From: an uncultured Lachnospiraceae bacterium
Lineage (GTDB): Bacteria; Bacillota; Clostridia; Lachnospirales; Lachnospiraceae
Assembly (NCBI GenBank): GCA_947631755.1
Contig: CANRMO010000100.1
Location: 1-8,487 of the forward strand
Reading direction: 5' to 3'
Length of the DNA: 8,487 nt
Made by a program: the position numbers and the translations under genes. The first letter of the stretch is position 1, and each line of letters starts with the position of its first letter. Of the stretch, positions 5,328 through 8,487 are shown piece by piece. A model generated the notes under the pieces. It was not told the DNA's origin. It saw nothing but the letters and a program-made list of their open reading frames with translations, and made no database searches.

Positions 5328-6842
5328 ATGAACTTAAAACCTGAAGAGATTAGTTCAGTGATTAAAGAAGAAATAAAAAAATATAGTACGGAGTTCGAAG
5401 TAGCGAATGTTGGAACCGTCATTCAGGTTGCCGACGGCATTGCCCGTATCCATGGACTGGAAAAGGCCATGCAGGGCGAGCTGTTGGAATTCCCCCACGA
5501 GGTGTATGGCATGGTGCTGAACCTTGAGGAAGATAACGTGGGCGCCGTACTCCTCGGTGATGCGGCGAATATCAACGAAGGTGATATCGTAAAGACAACG
5601 GGCAGGGTTGCCGCCGTTCCGGTGGGCGATGCGATGAGCGGCCGCGTAGTCAATGCGCTGGGCCAGCCAATTGACGGAAAGGGCCCGGTCAACACGGACA
5701 AGATCCGCCCGATCGAGCGCGTGGCTTCCGGTGTTATTTCCCGTAAATCCGTAGATACCCCTCTCCAGACGGGTATCAAGGCGATCGACTCCATGGTGCC
5801 AATCGGAAGAGGGCAGCGCGAGCTGATTATCGGTGACCGCCAGACCGGTAAAACGGCGATCGCCATTGATACGATCATTAACCAGAAAGACCAGAATGTG
5901 CTCTGTATTTATGTGGCGATCGGGCAGAAATCATCTACCGTCGCAAACATTGTGAAAACATTGGAGGAGAGCGGCGCTATGGACTACACTACGGTAGTGG
6001 CGGCCACGGCAAGTGAGCTTGCTCCTCTGCAGTATATCGCCCCCTATGCCGGATGTGCTATCGGTGAGGAGTGGATGGAGGCCGGAAAAGATGTGCTGAT
6101 CGTGTACGATGATTTGTCCAAGCACGCGGCGGCTTACCGTACCCTTTCCCTGCTGCTGCGCAGGCCGCCCGGGCGCGAGGCATATCCGGGAGATGTATTC
6201 TATCTGCACTCCAGGCTGCTGGAGCGCGCGGCGAGACTTGCCGATAACCTGGGAGGCGGCTCTCTGACGGCACTGCCAATCATTGAGACGCAGGCGGGGG
6301 ATGTATCTGCATATATTCCGACCAATGTAATTTCCATTACAGACGGACAGATCTATCTGGAGACGGAGATGTTCAATTCCGGTTTCCGCCCGGCGGTAAA
6401 TCCCGGCCTGAGCGTATCCCGTGTCGGGGGCTCTGCCCAGATCAAAGCGATGAAAAAGATTGCCGGACCGATCCGTATCGAGCTTGCGCAGTACCGCGAG
6501 CTGGCAGCATTTTCTCAGTTTGGTTCCGATCTGGACCCGGACACAAAGAGACAGCTTGACCAGGGCGAGAGGATCCGTGAGATTCTGAAACAGGGACAGT
6601 ATGCGCCGCTGCCGGTATGGTATCAGGTTATTATCATATATGCAGCAACAAAACAGTATCTTCTGGATATTCCGGTGGAGGATATTCTCGCCTTTGAGAA
6701 AGGGCTGTTTGAGTTTATGGATACAAAACACCCAGACGTGCCCGCATCAATCCGTGACGAGAAAGAGATTACGGATGAGACAGAGAAAAAACTGATCAAG
6801 GCGATTGAAGAATATAAAAATGTATTTTTGCATGAAAATTAG
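5328..6842 (+). CDS. atpA: F-type ATP synthase subunit alpha
   Basis: Alpha alternates with beta in the F1 hexamer and carries the non-catalytic nucleotide sites. The 504-residue product is of standard length. The N-terminal beta-barrel (about 25-95) is followed by the nucleotide-binding domain with Walker A GDRQTGKT (169-176), Walker B ending VLIVYDD (256-262), and the alpha signature RPAVNPGLSVSRVGGSAQ (354-371). Arg365 in the signature is the arginine finger supplied to the beta catalytic site. The helical C-terminal domain follows. The ATG at 5328 is preferred over an in-frame GTG at 5316 because AAGGTG at 5313-5318 lies nine bases before it and the alpha family starts with this MNLKPEEISS-like helix. 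It ends 14 bases before atpG. Confidence 0.98.
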   Translation: MNLKPEEISSVIKEEIKKYSTEFEVANVGTVIQVADGIARIHGLEKAMQGELLEFPHEVYGMVLNLEEDNVGAVLLGDAANINEGDIVKTTGRVAAVPVGDAMSGRVVNALGQPIDGKGPVNTDKIRPIERVASGVISRKSVDTPLQTGIKAIDSMVPIGRGQRELIIGDRQTGKTAIAIDTIINQKDQNVLCIYVAIGQKSSTVANIVKTLEESGAMDYTTVVAATASELAPLQYIAPYAGCAIGEEWMEAGKDVLIVYDDLSKHAAAYRTLSLLLRRPPGREAYPGDVFYLHSRLLERAARLADNLGGGSLTALPIIETQAGDVSAYIPTNVISITDGQIYLETEMFNSGFRPAVNPGLSVSRVGGSAQIKAMKKIAGPIRIELAQYRELAAFSQFGSDLDPDTKRQLDQGERIREILKQGQYAPLPVWYQVIIIYAATKQYLLDIPVEDILAFEKGLFEFMDTKHPDVPASIRDEKEITDETEKKLIKAIEEYKNVFLHEN

Positions 6843-6856
6843 AGAGGTGTGATGAT

Positions 6857-7756
6857 ATGGCCTCAATGAGAGACATAAAAAGGCGTAGAGACAGTATCCA
6901 GAGCACTTCTCAGATAACAAAAGCAATGAAACTTGTCTCAACGGTGAAGTTACAGAAGGCCAAGGGCCACGCAGAAGAGACAAAGCCGTATTTTAATAAA
7001 ATGTATGAGACTGTATCCGGCATGCTTGCCCGTTCCGGCGGTTCTTCCCAGAACCCATACGCGAAGGCGCGGGAGACAGACGGGCCAAAGAAGAAAGGGG
7101 TCATTCTGATCACTTCCAACCGCGGCCTCGCCGGAGGATATAACTCCAATGTAGTAAAGCTGGTCACCCAGGGGGATTTTGACAGGGAAAACACGGTCAT
7201 TTATCCGGTGGGACGCAAGGGCCTTGAGTCGCTGCAGCGGCTTGGCTACCGGATCTCCGGGGATTACTCTGAGGTGATCAACAAACCTCTGTTCGGCGAT
7301 GCCGTCAGCATAGGAAAGACAGTTTCGAGTGCATGGGAGAGCGGCGAAATAGATGAAGTGTATCTGGCTTATACCGTTTTTAAAAATACAGTGACGCAGA
7401 TCCCCACACTGATTAAAATCCTGCCCTTTGATGAAGAGAATGAAGAAGCCGCACCGGCGGAGGAAACTTCCCGGAGGGGAGAGGAAGAGGGTCCCGTGGC
7501 ACTGATGAATTATGAACCGGAGGAGGAAGACACTCTCGGTTATATCATTCCGCTGTATATGAATAGCCTGATTTTTGGCGCGCTGGTGGAAGCTGTTGCC
7601 AGTGAAAATGGCGCCCGCATGCAGGCCATGGACAATGCGACAAGCAATGCGGAGGAAATGATAGACAGTTTGGGATTGCAGTATAATCGCGCCCGTCAGG
7701 CGGCGATTACACAGGAATTGACAGAGATCGTGGCGGGAGCGTCTGCGATCGAGTAG
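6857..7756 (+). CDS. atpG: F-type ATP synthase subunit gamma
   Basis: Gamma is the central rotor shaft linking the c ring to the alpha3beta3 head. The 299 residues start with the N-terminal shaft helix (MRDIKRRRDSIQSTSQITKAMKLVS) and end with the matching C-terminal helix (NRARQAAITQELTEIVAGA, about 277-295). The globular Rossmann-like middle contains ILITSNRGLAGGYN (83-96). An acidic, low-complexity stretch at about 191-226 (FDEENEEAAPAEETSRRGEE and on to YEPEEED) sits before the C-terminal helix; it is longer than the matching loop in E. coli or Bacillus. The ATG at 6857 has AGAGGTG about seven bases upstream; a Met three codons later is the alternative. It is followed by atpD after 20 bases. 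Confidence 0.97.
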   Translation: MASMRDIKRRRDSIQSTSQITKAMKLVSTVKLQKAKGHAEETKPYFNKMYETVSGMLARSGGSSQNPYAKARETDGPKKKGVILITSNRGLAGGYNSNVVKLVTQGDFDRENTVIYPVGRKGLESLQRLGYRISGDYSEVINKPLFGDAVSIGKTVSSAWESGEIDEVYLAYTVFKNTVTQIPTLIKILPFDEENEEAAPAEETSRRGEEEGPVALMNYEPEEEDTLGYIIPLYMNSLIFGALVEAVASENGARMQAMDNATSNAEEMIDSLGLQYNRARQAAITQELTEIVAGASAIE

Positions 7757-7776
7757 CTTAGTAAATGGAGGTAAAA

Positions 7777-8487
7777 ATGGCAGAGAATAATGAAAAAAAA
7801 TCTCTCGGTGTCATTTCACAGATCATCGGCGCTGTCCTGGATGTGAAGTTCAAGGACGGAAAACTTCCCGAGATAAATGAAGCCATCAATATACCATTGG
7901 AAGATGGAAAGAAGCTGGTGGTGGAAGTTGCGCAGCATCTGGGCGATGATACTGTCCGCTGTATTGCCATGGGCCCGACCGACGGCCTGGTGCGCGGCAT
8001 GACAGCGGAAGCTACCGGTTCACCGATCTGTGTGCCGGTAGGGGAAGAGACTCTGGGACGTATGTTTAATGTCCTCGGCGATCCGATTGATGAGAAAGAG
8101 CCGCCGAAAGTAAAGGAATATGACCCGATCCACAGAAAAGCGCCTGCTTTTGAAGAGCAGTCCACAGATTCTGAGATCCTGGAGACGGGTATCAAGGTTA
8201 TCGACCTCTTGTGCCCTTACCAGAAAGGCGGCAAGATTGGCCTGTTTGGCGGTGCGGGCGTGGGCAAGACCGTACTGATCCAGGAGCTGATCACAAACAT
8301 TGCCACAGAGCACGGCGGATATTCGGTGTTTACCGGTGTAGGGGAGCGCACCCGTGAGGGAAACGACCTCTATTATGAGATGATTGAGTCCGGCGTTATT
8401 GACAAGACAACGATGGTGTTCGGCCAGATGAATGAGCCGCCGGGGGCGAGGATGCGCGTAGGCCTGGCGGGCCTTACGATGGCAGAG
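7777..8487 (+). CDS. atpD: F-type ATP synthase subunit beta, 3'-truncated by window edge
   Basis: Beta carries the catalytic ATP sites of F1. The frame is open from the ATG at 7777 to the last base, giving 237 residues, about half of the usual 460-470. The N-terminal barrel (about 10-85) begins GVISQIIGAVLDVKF. Walker A is GGAGVGKT (158-165) with Lys164, and GERTREGNDL (189-198) supplies catalytic Glu190. FGQMNEPPGARMRVGLAGLTMAE (215-237) is the next conserved segment, where the window ends before Walker B. Numbering coincides with thermophilic Bacillus beta at these residues. GGAGGT at 7767-7772 lies four bases before the ATG. atpC (epsilon) is expected downstream, outside the window. Confidence 0.98.
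   Translation, partial: MAENNEKKSLGVISQIIGAVLDVKFKDGKLPEINEAINIPLEDGKKLVVEVAQHLGDDTVRCIAMGPTDGLVRGMTAEATGSPICVPVGEETLGRMFNVLGDPIDEKEPPKVKEYDPIHRKAPAFEEQSTDSEILETGIKVIDLLCPYQKGGKIGLFGGAGVGKTVLIQELITNIATEHGGYSVFTGVGERTREGNDLYYEMIESGVIDKTTMVFGQMNEPPGARMRVGLAGLTMAE

Noticed and set aside
5423..5878. 151-codon minus-strand open frame inside atpA
   Set aside because: Serine/proline/isoleucine-rich translation typical of an antisense shadow; no motif or start signal.
5931..6731. 266-codon open frame on the minus strand inside atpA
   Set aside because: It is antisense to a highly conserved gene, has no recognisable protein features or RBS, and its composition reflects the codon bias of atpA.

Overview
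The window is an unbroken run of plus-strand genes from a low-to-moderate-GC anaerobic Firmicute, most likely a Clostridia member of the Lachnospiraceae type. The basis is the gene order (Sua5, low-molecular-weight phosphatase-like, RpiB, then the F-type ATP synthase genes), purine-rich Shine-Dalgarno sites before almost every gene, mixed ATG/GTG starts and the protein flavour. Genus-level placement cannot be made from the sequence alone. No mobile element, CRISPR array, tRNA or rRNA is visible, and no intergenic stretch exceeds about 90 bases.

Region 1 (1-1675) is a housekeeping cluster. It holds the C-terminal three quarters of a two-domain Sua5/YwlC threonylcarbamoyl-AMP synthase (tRNA t6A synthesis, cut by the window edge), a low-molecular-weight phosphatase relative whose catalytic P-loop is degenerate (Cys kept, Arg replaced by Leu), and ribose-5-phosphate isomerase B. 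Region 2 (1685-2476) is proC, pyrroline-5-carboxylate reductase. Its stop overlaps the proposed start of the next gene, tying it to the ATP synthase genes.

Region 3 (2473-8487) is the F1Fo ATP synthase operon in canonical order: atpZ, atpI, atpB (a), atpE (c), atpF (b), atpH (delta), atpA (alpha), atpG (gamma) and atpD (beta, cut at the right edge). atpC (epsilon) is expected just downstream. AtpZ and AtpI are small membrane accessory proteins; a, b and c form the membrane motor; delta, alpha, gamma and beta form the peripheral and catalytic parts. Subunit c carries the residue pattern of Na+-binding c rings (Gln28, Val59, Glu61, Thr62, Thr63), so the enzyme is predicted to be Na+-coupled.

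This is mostly a conserved, ordinary region. The points worth a second look are the degenerate phosphatase, the Na+ signature, the translational landscape around atpE (A-rich leader and different codon choice, then a potential RNA structure pairing over the atpF ribosome-binding site, with GTG starts on both flanking genes), a His-to-Gln change in RpiB, and a long acidic loop in gamma. I see no convincing evidence of a wholly new biological system here.
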